Shown here: one piece after another, positions 27,607-35,361 of the stretch | Layout: every line of letters begins with the position of its first letter | Numbering within the stretch: position 1 is the stretch's first letter | Assembly: GCA_018052455.1 (NCBI GenBank) | Contig: JAGPNE010000002.1 | Coordinates: forward strand, 109,506 to 173,505 | Reading direction: 5' to 3' | DNA length: 64,000 bases | Origin: Candidatus Fermentithermobacillaceae bacterium | GTDB lineage: Bacteria; Bacillota; Sulfobacillia; Fermentithermobacillales; Fermentithermobacillaceae | Position numbers and translations under genes: made by a program | Notes under the pieces: generated by a model | Databases searched by the model: none | What the model was told of the DNA's origin: nothing | Seen by the model: only the letters and a program-made list of their open reading frames with translations

Positions 27607-29031
27607 GTGGCGTTAGTGTCTACATTAAAGGTGCTGGATATGGCCAGAGTTGAAAAGGAAAGAAGAATCCCAACGCCTGGCGAGGTTCTGGTTAAGATAG
27701 GTGATATTGTAGCTCCTGAGACTGTTATTGCAAAGACTGAGTTCATAAGGGGGAACCCCTATGTAATTGATCTTAAGTCTGAACTCAAGCGTCCGTTGGA
27801 CATGGATTTCGTAGATAGCGTGCTGCTTAAGAAAGAAGGGGATCCTGTAAAGACGGGCGAGATAATTGCTAGGTACCAAAAGGATTTCTGGTCTCCCGTA
27901 ATAGAAATAAAATCGCCCTGCGATGGGTTTATAGAGCACATTTCAAGGTTGAATGGCCAGATTGTTATTCGCGAGGACCCTCGTTCGGCAAGGCCTTTGA
28001 GTATTGTTGCAGCTGCGTCACGACTGTCTATTCCACCGCGACTTCTTAGGATGTTTACAACGGTCAAGGAAGGTCAGTTCGTCAATGAGGGACAGATAAT
28101 TGCTGCGGCACCAGGGGTTGCGTCAGTCGATTTTGTGTATGCACCAATGGGCGGTGTGGTCGAGAAAATCTGCACACTCACAGGTACCATTACTATTGCG
28201 AGGGTTATAAAGCATATAGAGGTGTTGGCACATGTGCCGGGAGTAGTTGAGAGCATTGTTCCTAACTACGGCGCGGTTGTGGAGACTGTCGGCGCATATA
28301 TTCAAGGTGTATTTGGTATAGGATACGAAGCTTCAGGTGAACTTTTGCTGCTATGCAAGGGTCCTTCAGAATCCCTTTCAAGTGAGAATATAAAGACGCA
28401 AGAGGTAAAAGGAAAGATCCTTGTGGGAGGGTCTTTTGCAACTGAAGAAGCGGTTAGAGAAGCGAGGGAGAGAGGGGCTGCGGGCCTTATCGTAGGCGGA
28501 ATAAATCAAAAGAGTTTGGTTTCAATCCTCGGGAAAGAAATGTCCGCCGGTATTACAGGTTATGAGGAATCCGATTTTACAGTTGTCGTGCTAGAAGGGT
28601 TTGGAGAACTTCCTATGAATGAAGAGGCTTGGAATATCCTTTCAAGGCATCAGGGAAAAACTGCTTGCATTAATGGTACAACTCAGATAAGGGCTGGCGT
28701 AATAAGACCGGAGGTTGTGATCCCTGCTGATGATTTCGAGAGACTATTGGGCGATCCGTCGCTCAAAGAAACTCCCTTAGTGTCTTCGTCGCAGTACATT
28801 GAGCCCTCGCCACACGTTGTATTTGCAGAGGTTGAGAAGGGCAAAAGAGTAAGGTGCATAAGACCGCCGTACTTCGGGCTGTGGGGCGTCGTAGAAGACA
28901 TAAGTCTAATGCCTGAACAAGTGGAGTCTGAAGTTACCACAGAAGTAGCACTGGTTAAGTTAGATGACGGTCGTCTTGTAAAAGTGCCCCAGGCCAACCT
29001 CGAGGTTTTTCCTGGCGCACTTACGGAATGA
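27607..29031 (+). CDS. Unknown protein with barrel-sandwich-hybrid-like segments
   Basis: I cannot name this 474-residue protein. It has at least two lipoyl/RNA-polymerase-like barrel-sandwich segments: GEVLVKIGDIVAPETVIAKT near the N-terminus and GQFVNEGQIIAAAPG / APMGGVVEKI in the middle. A glycine-rich Rossmann-like part follows (KGILVGGSFATEEAV-type, GAAGLIVGGI), and the C-terminus resembles a KOW-type small barrel (FGLWGVVEDI...LDDGRLVKVPQANLEV). No signal peptide or membrane helix is visible. GAGGAGG supports GTG 27607; GTG 27598 overlaps the previous stop. Tight coupling suggests it works with the MutL-like ATPase. Confidence 0.75.
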   Translation: MALVSTLKVLDMARVEKERRIPTPGEVLVKIGDIVAPETVIAKTEFIRGNPYVIDLKSELKRPLDMDFVDSVLLKKEGDPVKTGEIIARYQKDFWSPVIEIKSPCDGFIEHISRLNGQIVIREDPRSARPLSIVAAASRLSIPPRLLRMFTTVKEGQFVNEGQIIAAAPGVASVDFVYAPMGGVVEKICTLTGTITIARVIKHIEVLAHVPGVVESIVPNYGAVVETVGAYIQGVFGIGYEASGELLLLCKGPSESLSSENIKTQEVKGKILVGGSFATEEAVREARERGAAGLIVGGINQKSLVSILGKEMSAGITGYEESDFTVVVLEGFGELPMNEEAWNILSRHQGKTACINGTTQIRAGVIRPEVVIPADDFERLLGDPSLKETPLVSSSQYIEPSPHVVFAEVEKGKRVRCIRPPYFGLWGVVEDISLMPEQVESEVTTEVALVKLDDGRLVKVPQANLEVFPGALTE

Positions 29032-29035
29032 AGCA

Positions 29036-29314
29036 ATGAGAATCAGAGACGTGTTCAAGCGCAAGCCTCCCATTTGGGAGACTCCTCAGTGGGAGGACAT
29101 GCCGTGGGACGAGAAGATGGCTCTTTGGGAAAGACATAGGAAGATAAACTTTGTCCTTGGCTGCATATTCATATGCTCTTTTCTGGGGAGCCTCGGATGG
29201 TATATTAGAGGTGAGGTCAAAGGAACAGCAGGCACTCATGACTTGGCCATAACAGTTGTTGTGGTAGTAGTCATGGGATTGTGCCTATATTTGGCCAGAA
29301 ACCTAATTGACTAA
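29036..29314 (+). CDS. Small membrane protein, 92 aa
   Basis: This is not a recognised family. The N-terminal 40 residues are charged and tryptophan-rich (WETPQWEDMPWDEKMALWERH), followed by two hydrophobic segments (about 41-57 and 70-87). It starts four bases after the stop of the barrel-sandwich protein and so probably belongs to the same operon, perhaps anchoring that pair at the membrane. It ends just before a convergent PspC gene. Confidence 0.65.
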   Translation: MRIRDVFKRKPPIWETPQWEDMPWDEKMALWERHRKINFVLGCIFICSFLGSLGWYIRGEVKGTAGTHDLAITVVVVVVMGLCLYLARNLID

Positions 29315-29337
29315 GATCTTGGCAATCTTCTTGGCAG

Positions 29338-29550
29338 TCAGGCGTGTGGCTCATAGGTTTCAGGAGCTTCGGGTATTATGATTGCTGCGATGAAGTAGAC
29401 GATGACAAAAGGTATTACTCCTGACGCAAGCATTATAAGGGCTGCTGCCAAGCGCACCAGTGTTTCATCAATGTTGAAGTACTCTGCTATTCCTCCGCAG
29501 ATCCCAGATACCATCCGATTTGTCCTTGAGCGATAGAGTTTCTTCTTCAT
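29338..29550 (-). CDS. PspC domain protein
   Basis: The 70-residue product is a single PspC domain: KKLYRSRTNRMVSGICGGIAEYF followed by DETLVRLAAAL and a hydrophobic helix. PspC proteins sit in the inner membrane and take part in envelope stress signalling in some bacteria; stand-alone short forms in Firmicutes are of unknown role. A GGAGAGG-type ribosome binding site precedes the ATG. It is a single gene that converges on the MutL cluster and diverges from hpt. Confidence 0.88.
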   Translation of the reverse strand: MKKKLYRSRTNRMVSGICGGIAEYFNIDETLVRLAAALIMLASGVIPFVIVYFIAAIIIPEAPETYEPHA

Positions 29551-29680
29551 GTGACCCTCTCCTTAATAGATTAGTCAATCACTGACTTGTAATACGGATG
29601 ACTTAGGATTTTGTAACAATCTCAGTAATGCATGTTTTCTGTGTCGAACCTACAAGGAAAAGCCCAACTCAGCGGTTTTG

Positions 29681-29703
29681 GTTAAATTGTTTGACAATTT
29701 AAC
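29681..29703. promoter_or_regulatory. Perfect 23-bp palindrome, probable operator
   Basis: GTTAAATTGT-TTG-ACAATTTAAC has perfect 10-bp arms around a 3-base centre. The right half overlaps the -35 hexamer (29691-29696) of the promoter for hpt and the purine genes, the classical place for a repressor. It does not match the Bacillus PurBox (CCGAACWWT core), so a different regulator is implied. Confidence 0.65.
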
Positions 29704-29719
29704 AGTTGCCTAATATGTT
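29691..29719 (+). promoter_or_regulatory. Promoter upstream of hpt and purine genes
   Basis: A perfect -35 TTGACA at 29691-29696 and TATGTT at 29714-29719 are 17 bases apart. The hpt start codon lies 63 bases beyond the -10. No purine riboswitch fold was recognised in the leader. Confidence 0.6.
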
Positions 29720-29781
29720 ATTGCACAACCAACACCACGGTGATAGATTGAAATCAGAAAAGAGTGTGAGGAGGTGAGTAT

Positions 29782-30309
29782 GTGGTAGGAGAAGATATTG
29801 ATGTACTTATAAGCCAAGAGGAGATAAGGAAAAGAGTAAAGGAGATGGCTCTTGAGATATCTCGAGACTATGCAGACAAAGATCTCCTTATGGTAGGCAT
29901 CCTAAAAGGAAGTTTCGTGTTTCTTGCAGACTTGCTGAGGAGTCTAGAGGGCGATGCAGCCGTCGATTTCATGGGAACTGTAAGTTACGGAGTGTCTACC
30001 GAATCCTCGGGTGAGGTGAGGATCACCAAAGATCTTGAGCAGAGCGTTTCAGGTAGGCATGTGCTTCTTGTAGAAGATATTGTTGATACGGGCTTGACCC
30101 TTAGGTACCTCTTAGATACCCTCAAGACCAGACAACCAGCAAGTCTCAAAGTATGTGCCCTGCTCGACAAGCCCGCTCGCAGAAGGACCAGAGTGAATTT
30201 AGACTACTATGGTTTCATAATTCCCAATGTATTCGTGGTAGGTTATGGACTAGACTACGGTGAAAAATACCGGGGGCTGCCATACGTAGGTGTTCTTAAG
30301 AATCCATAA
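29782..30309 (+). CDS. hpt: Hypoxanthine phosphoribosyltransferase
   Basis: HPRT salvages hypoxanthine (and often guanine) with PRPP to give IMP or GMP. The 175-residue protein carries the PRPP-binding loop VLLVEDIVDTGLTL, the N-terminal LMVGILKGSFVF and the C-terminal NVFVVGYGLDYGEKYRGLPYVG typical of this enzyme. GAGGAGGTGAG precedes GTG 29782. It heads a block that continues with a purine permease and de novo purine genes, so salvage, uptake and synthesis may share control through the palindrome upstream. Confidence 0.95.
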   Translation: MVGEDIDVLISQEEIRKRVKEMALEISRDYADKDLLMVGILKGSFVFLADLLRSLEGDAAVDFMGTVSYGVSTESSGEVRITKDLEQSVSGRHVLLVEDIVDTGLTLRYLLDTLKTRQPASLKVCALLDKPARRRTRVNLDYYGFIIPNVFVVGYGLDYGEKYRGLPYVGVLKNP

Positions 30310-30366
30310 ATGAGGAACCAGCCTCATGTTCCAACTAGTGATGATAAACAAAAGGGGGAGGAATTG

Positions 30367-31656
30367 TTGTTAGAAAGAATGTTCAAACTGAAAGAGAATG
30401 GTACCGACGTAAAAACAGAGGTGATCGCCGGGCTTACTACTTTTATGACCATGGCATACATCATTTTCGTAAATCCCGACATTCTGAGCGCAGCAGGCAT
30501 GCCATTTGGAGCCGTCATGACTGCAACCGTTTTATCGGCCGGTATCACAACAATTCTGGCTGGGCTGATTGCTAATTATCCGTATGCTCTGGCAAGTGGG
30601 ATGGGCCTGAACGCTTTCTTTGCGTTTGTGGTCTCGGCTCAAGCCGGCTGGCAGGCAGCTCTAGGCGTTGTGTTTTTGTCCGGGGTTGTGTTTCTGATTC
30701 TCGCTCTGACAGGCGCAATTAACGTGATAGATGCTTCTATTCCGCAGACCATTAAACGAGCGGTAGGAGTAGGAATAGGACTGTTTATCGCGTTCATAGG
30801 CGTAAAAAATGCCGGGATCATCGCTTCGGACGCTGCTACGATACTTACAAGGGGCGACTTTTCAGCGCGTGGACCTGCTCTTGCCTTAATAGGTCTGATG
30901 ATTACTGCGATCCTCATGGCAAGGAATGTAAAAGGTGCAATTCTCATCGGCATATTCATAACTACTTTGATTGGAATACCTATGGGGGTCACACACATTG
31001 AAGGCAGTATAATCGGCAGGCCTGAGTCGATAGCTCCTATTTTCTGCAAGATGGACATAAAGGGGGCCCTTGATCTAGGCTTCATGACCATATTCAGCTT
31101 CTGGTTTGTAGACGTTTTTGACACCGTAGGTACCTTGATGGGTACTGCATCAAGAGCAAATATGCTAGACGAAAAGGGTCAGCTTCCGCGCATAAGGGAG
31201 ATGATGACTGTCGATGCCATAGGTACATGTCTGGGCGCGCTCTTGGGAACAAGTACCGTAACTACATATGTTGAATCAAGCGCAGGCATTGCGGAAGGTG
31301 GTAGGACCGGGCTTACTGCAATTGTCGTGGGTGTTCTTTTCCTGGTGAGCTTGATTTTTGCGCCCTTAGCCGGCATGGTTCCTACTGAGGCCACAGCACC
31401 CGCACTAATCATCGTGGGCGTCCTGATGATGCTTCCGGTAAGGGATATTGATTGGTCGGATTTTTCAGAGGCATTTCCAGCGTTTATGACCATAGCAATG
31501 ATGCCCTTCACATTCTCAATATCTGACGGTATTTCCGCAGGCTTTATCAGCTACGTGGTTGTTAAGGTGTTCACCGGAAGAGCCAAAGAGGTACACTGGC
31601 TGGTTTACGTGTTGGCATTGATCTCAGTAGTCCACCTTGTTCCAGGACTTTTCTAG
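30367..31656 (+). CDS. NCS2-family purine permease (AzgA/PbuG type)
   Basis: The product is a polytopic transporter of the AzgA branch, which takes up hypoxanthine, guanine or adenine by proton symport. Family blocks are TEVIAGLTTFMTMAYIIFVNP, YPYALASGMGLNAFFAF, FWFVDVFDTVGTLMG and STVTTYVESSAGIAEGGRTG, the last a substrate and helix-break region. GGGGGAGG at 30354-30361 supports TTG 30367, giving the usual MLERMFKLKENGT start and 429 residues; an upstream ATG at 30310 would add an unusual polar leader. Linked to hpt and pur genes, the substrate is most likely hypoxanthine or guanine. Confidence 0.9.
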   Translation: MLERMFKLKENGTDVKTEVIAGLTTFMTMAYIIFVNPDILSAAGMPFGAVMTATVLSAGITTILAGLIANYPYALASGMGLNAFFAFVVSAQAGWQAALGVVFLSGVVFLILALTGAINVIDASIPQTIKRAVGVGIGLFIAFIGVKNAGIIASDAATILTRGDFSARGPALALIGLMITAILMARNVKGAILIGIFITTLIGIPMGVTHIEGSIIGRPESIAPIFCKMDIKGALDLGFMTIFSFWFVDVFDTVGTLMGTASRANMLDEKGQLPRIREMMTVDAIGTCLGALLGTSTVTTYVESSAGIAEGGRTGLTAIVVGVLFLVSLIFAPLAGMVPTEATAPALIIVGVLMMLPVRDIDWSDFSEAFPAFMTIAMMPFTFSISDGISAGFISYVVVKVFTGRAKEVHWLVYVLALISVVHLVPGLF

Positions 31657-31734
31657 GGAACGCAAGAGCCGTTGTTGTAATGTAAGGTTAGTGGGAGATT
31701 AGCTAAGTTATATCGCCATGGGGGGCGTATTCTT

Positions 31735-32256
31735 ATGGGCAAAGATGAGAGAATTCGTATAGGTGTAGTTCTGGGTTCTGCGAGCGATGTAGGCAAAGTC
31801 AAGGATCTCTTTAAGGTATTAGATGATTTTGAGGTCAAATACGAACTTGCGATTATCTCGGCTCATAGGACGCATGCATTGCTTGAGGAGTACGCCCGCT
31901 CGGCGGTCTCAAGAGGTATTGAGGTAATTATAGCGGCTGCAGGTCTGTCGGCCGCTCTCCCTGGTGTGCTTGCATCGCTTGTAGATATACCAGTTATTGG
32001 GATTCCTGTGAGCGCAGGCACATTGGGCGGAATGGATGCACTTTTGTCAATTGCTCAGATGCCGCCAGGGGTTCCTGTAGCAAGCGTTGGGATCGATGCT
32101 TCGAGAAACGCAGGCCTTTTGGTTCTCAGGATCCTTGCACTCAACGATAGTGTGTTGGCGGGAAAACTGTGTGAATACAAAAAGGATATGGCTGACGAGG
32201 TCCTCCAGAAATCACTTAATCTCAAGAAAGAAGGATACCCTATATGGGAGCTCTGA
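31735..32256 (+). CDS. purE: N5-carboxyaminoimidazole ribonucleotide mutase
   Basis: Class I PurE interconverts N5-CAIR and 4-carboxyaminoimidazole ribonucleotide. Family motifs are VLGSASDVGK, IISAHRTHALLEEYA, IIAAAGLSAALPGV, PVIGIPVSAGTLGGMDALLSIAQMP (read in parts) and the C-terminal NAGLLVLRIL. The usual SAHRTP reads SAHRTH here, a small change next to the active site. It begins the purE-F-M-N-H-D run; no PurK is seen, as is common where a class II enzyme or spontaneous chemistry would be needed, so either PurK is elsewhere or carboxylation differs. Confidence 0.9.
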   Translation: MGKDERIRIGVVLGSASDVGKVKDLFKVLDDFEVKYELAIISAHRTHALLEEYARSAVSRGIEVIIAAAGLSAALPGVLASLVDIPVIGIPVSAGTLGGMDALLSIAQMPPGVPVASVGIDASRNAGLLVLRILALNDSVLAGKLCEYKKDMADEVLQKSLNLKKEGYPIWEL

Positions 32257-33653
32257 GCGAAAACGAAATATCGGAAAAATGCGGTGTGTTTGCTGTAGTT
32301 GGTCACCCAAATGCCTCACTTGTGTGCTATTACGGCTTATACGCCCTTCAGCACAGAGGGCAGGAGTCTGCAGGCATTGCCGTTAGCGACGGATCACGTA
32401 TTCACACTGAAAAGGGCACCGGCTTGGTCTCTGAAGTTTTTGCCAAAGAGGACATACTGGGAATGGTAGGCAGTACCGCCTTGGGACACGTGAGATATTC
32501 GACTGCAGGGGAAGGCGGAATCGAAGATTCCCAACCAATAACCGTAAAGATGTGGCAGGGCCAGATGTCTTTCGCGCATAACGGCAACCTGGTAAATGCT
32601 AGGAAACTGAGAGCCGAACTTGAGCGTGATGGTTCTATCTTTCAGACTACCTCCGATTGTGAAGTCATACCTCACCTTATGGCAAGGAGCAAGGAGACCA
32701 ATCCTTTCAAAGCTCTTACAGGCATATTGCCTCACATAAAAGGGGCCTATTCGCTATGTATTCTTACGCCCAATGGCGTAATTGCCGCAAAAGATCCCAA
32801 TGGTTTTCGGCCGCTGTGCCTCGGTTTTTTAGATGGCGCGTATATTGTGTGCTCTGAGACGTGCGCCCTGGACGCCGTTGGTGCTGAGTTTATTCGGGAA
32901 CTTGACCCTGGTGAAGCAATATTCATCGATTCTTCTACTCTTAGGGTGGAGTCTTACCGCAGGGATTTGTCGGAAATTAAGCCATCTCTGTGCGCTTTTG
33001 AGTTCATATACTTTGCCAGACCTGATTCGGATATCTACGGACTAAATGTGCACGCGGCACGAAAGGCCCTTGGGCGGAAACTAGCCGAAAAAGATGTGTG
33101 TAGTGCAGATCTTGTTACCGGAATCCCAGACTCGTCGATTTCTGCAGCAACCGGTTACGCTGAACAGGCAAAGATACCATATGAAATCGGACTTGTAAAG
33201 AATAGGTATATTGGCAGGACGTTTATTACTCCAGGGCAGTCTGTGAGAGAAATAGGGGTGAAGATAAAACTAAACCCGTTGAAAAGGGTTATCTGTGGAA
33301 AGCGCGTAGTGATGGTTGACGATTCCATAGTAAGAGGAACAACTTCCAAGTACATTGTCAACCTGTTTAGGGCGGCAGGAGCTACAGAAGTACACGTCCG
33401 GATAAGTTCTCCGCCTTACAGATTTCCATGCTATTACGGGATAGACACATCTTCGAAAGGTGAGCTAATAGCCGCAAACAGGAAGGAAGAAGAAATCCGA
33501 GTAGCCATTGGCGCTGACACCCTTAGATTCTTGGAGCTGCAGGATCTAGAAGATGTCTTAGGGGCAAAGGTAGGCAATCTATGTACGGCTTGCTTCACAG
33601 GGCAGTATCCTGTTTTTGTTGAGGACATGGCTAGGCCTGGTAGAATTGAGTAA
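32244..33653 (+). CDS. purF: Amidophosphoribosyltransferase
   Basis: PurF makes phosphoribosylamine from PRPP and glutamine, the first step of purine synthesis. A short propeptide (MGALSENEISEK) precedes the catalytic cysteine in CGVFAVVGHPNA; ALQHRGQESAGIAV is the glutaminase site and VMVDDSIVRGTTSK the PRPP loop. Cysteines in PCYYGID and NLCTACFTGQYP fit the oxygen-sensitive [4Fe-4S] cluster of Bacillus-type PurF. It overlaps purE by 13 bases, so translation is coupled. Confidence 0.96.
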   Translation: MGALSENEISEKCGVFAVVGHPNASLVCYYGLYALQHRGQESAGIAVSDGSRIHTEKGTGLVSEVFAKEDILGMVGSTALGHVRYSTAGEGGIEDSQPITVKMWQGQMSFAHNGNLVNARKLRAELERDGSIFQTTSDCEVIPHLMARSKETNPFKALTGILPHIKGAYSLCILTPNGVIAAKDPNGFRPLCLGFLDGAYIVCSETCALDAVGAEFIRELDPGEAIFIDSSTLRVESYRRDLSEIKPSLCAFEFIYFARPDSDIYGLNVHAARKALGRKLAEKDVCSADLVTGIPDSSISAATGYAEQAKIPYEIGLVKNRYIGRTFITPGQSVREIGVKIKLNPLKRVICGKRVVMVDDSIVRGTTSKYIVNLFRAAGATEVHVRISSPPYRFPCYYGIDTSSKGELIAANRKEEEIRVAIGADTLRFLELQDLEDVLGAKVGNLCTACFTGQYPVFVEDMARPGRIE

Positions 33654-33686
33654 CTGATACTACACGCAGCTAGGAGCTGAATTGAG

Positions 33687-34703
33687 ATGGCGTCAGGTAG
33701 ATCAGACGAGTACAGGAAGGCTGGAGTCAATATCGATGCGGCATCTGAGTGGGTTCGAAGGATAAGAGATCTCGCTCAACGATCGCAAAACGAGGCGGTT
33801 CTATCGGGAATAGGAGGGTTTGCGGGGCTCTACTCTATGGATGGGTTTGGCTTTGACAACTTGGTCTTGGCGGCTGGCGCCGATGGTGTTGGCACCAAAG
33901 TGATTATTGCTCAAATGATGGGTAGAAATGACACAGTCGGCATAGATCTCGTGGCGATGAACGTAGATGACGTGGTAGCCTCAGGGGCAAAGCCTGTCTT
34001 CTTCTTGGACTACATAGCCGGTGCAAACCTAAGTCCGGAAGTAGTGGAAGACATTGTCTCGGGCGTTGTAGAAGGATGTGTTCGGGCCGAGTGTGCTCTG
34101 CTCGGAGGCGAGACTGCACAGATGCCAGATCTCTACGGTCCTGGCGAGTACGATCTTGCAGGCTTTTGCGTAGGAGTAGTTGACAAACGGGAAATTGTAG
34201 ACGGAAAGAGCATAAGAAAAGGGGATGTGCTTTTAGGGCTTGGTTCTACTGGACTACACTCCAATGGCTATACTCTTGCTCGCAAAGTTTTTTTTGAAAA
34301 AGCAGGTTGGGAAATTGATCGGTATGTCAAGGAATTCGGAAGGACTCTAGGTGAGGAGCTTCTCGAACCTACCAGGATATATGCGCCCTTTGTTTTGAGG
34401 TTGAAAGAAGCGGTTCCTGTGAAAGGCATCGTGCACATAACAGGCGGAGGGCTGGTTGAGAATGTTCCGAGAATACTGCCTGAAGGGCTGAAAATGAGAT
34501 TATCTGGGGATTGGGAAGTTCCCTGCGTGTTTGAACTACTTCAAGAACTTGGCGGTGTTGCACGCGATGAAATGTACAGGGTCTTTAATATGGGTGTGGG
34601 TATGGTCATAGTAGTCGATCCTAAGGACGTGGATCGGATCGTCTCAATCAGCAAAGAATCTGCAATTCCATGTTTTCCGGTGGGTGATGTAAATGACAGG
34701 TAA
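33687..34703 (+). CDS. purM: Phosphoribosylformylglycinamidine cyclo-ligase
   Basis: PurM closes the imidazole ring to give aminoimidazole ribonucleotide using ATP. The 338-residue protein shows the N-terminal YRKAGVNIDAASEWV, GADGVGTKVIIAQ, GIDLVAMNVDDVV, GAKPVFFLDYIA, GGETAQMPDLYGPGEYDLAGF and HITGGGLVENVPR motifs of the family. It overlaps purN by 11 bases. Its substrate-supplying enzymes PurL/Q/S are not in the window. Confidence 0.97.
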   Translation: MASGRSDEYRKAGVNIDAASEWVRRIRDLAQRSQNEAVLSGIGGFAGLYSMDGFGFDNLVLAAGADGVGTKVIIAQMMGRNDTVGIDLVAMNVDDVVASGAKPVFFLDYIAGANLSPEVVEDIVSGVVEGCVRAECALLGGETAQMPDLYGPGEYDLAGFCVGVVDKREIVDGKSIRKGDVLLGLGSTGLHSNGYTLARKVFFEKAGWEIDRYVKEFGRTLGEELLEPTRIYAPFVLRLKEAVPVKGIVHITGGGLVENVPRILPEGLKMRLSGDWEVPCVFELLQELGGVARDEMYRVFNMGVGMVIVVDPKDVDRIVSISKESAIPCFPVGDVNDR

Positions 34704-35343
34704 AAAAGACAAGAGGATCTCGCTTGGTGTCTTGGTTTCAGGTCGCGGTACCAATCTTCAGGCTATCCTGGACAGCTGCGAGAAAGGGGATGTCTCGGCT
34801 GAAGTCAGGGTTGTTATATCCAATAGACCTGGAGTAATGGCGTTAGGAAGGGCATCGGCGAAAGGAGTTCCGTCAGTTGTCATACAGCCTAGGGATTTCG
34901 GTAAGTGGCCCGAATGCAAAGACAAATACGAGGAGAAAATAGTGGAGGTTCTGCAATCGTATGAAGCGGATCTGATTGTGCTAGCAGGGTACGACCGCCT
35001 GGTAGGTGAAACCTTGCTGAATGCATACCCTATGAAGGTTATCAACATACATCCAGCTCTTCTGCCATCATTTCCGGGGCTCAACGCCCAAAAGCAAGCT
35101 CTGGAATACGGTGTTAAGGTGTCAGGGGCTACTGTGTTCTTTGTAGATTTATCTGTAGATGGCGGGCCCATAATTCTGCAGGATACATGCAGAGTCATGG
35201 ACGATGATACAGTCGAGTCATTGTCCGATCGAATACTAGGAATTGAGCATAGGATTCTTCCAGGAGCAATATCTCTTGTAGCCGAAGGCAGACTCAGGAT
35301 CGAGGGAAGGAAGGTAAGGATCCTAGAACAATCTCAGGAGTAA
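34693..35343 (+). CDS. purN: Phosphoribosylglycinamide formyltransferase
   Basis: PurN formylates glycinamide ribonucleotide with 10-formyltetrahydrofolate. Signatures are LGVLVSGRGTNLQAIL at the N-terminus, VISNRPGV, the catalytic region VINIHPALLPSFPGLNAQKQAL and GATVFFVDLSVDGGPIILQ. Within that catalytic region the family usually has H-x-A in HPALLPSFPG and D in VDxGPII; both are present. The 216-residue length is normal. It overlaps purM and is followed closely by purH. Confidence 0.95.
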   Translation: MTGKKDKRISLGVLVSGRGTNLQAILDSCEKGDVSAEVRVVISNRPGVMALGRASAKGVPSVVIQPRDFGKWPECKDKYEEKIVEVLQSYEADLIVLAGYDRLVGETLLNAYPMKVINIHPALLPSFPGLNAQKQALEYGVKVSGATVFFVDLSVDGGPIILQDTCRVMDDDTVESLSDRILGIEHRILPGAISLVAEGRLRIEGRKVRILEQSQE

Positions 35344-35361
35344 AAATGGGAGGCGTATACG

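Noticed and set aside
29580..29780. Possible purine riboswitch before hpt
   Set aside because: The conserved loop sequences and three-way junction of the purine aptamer could not be found; the palindrome explains the structure better.
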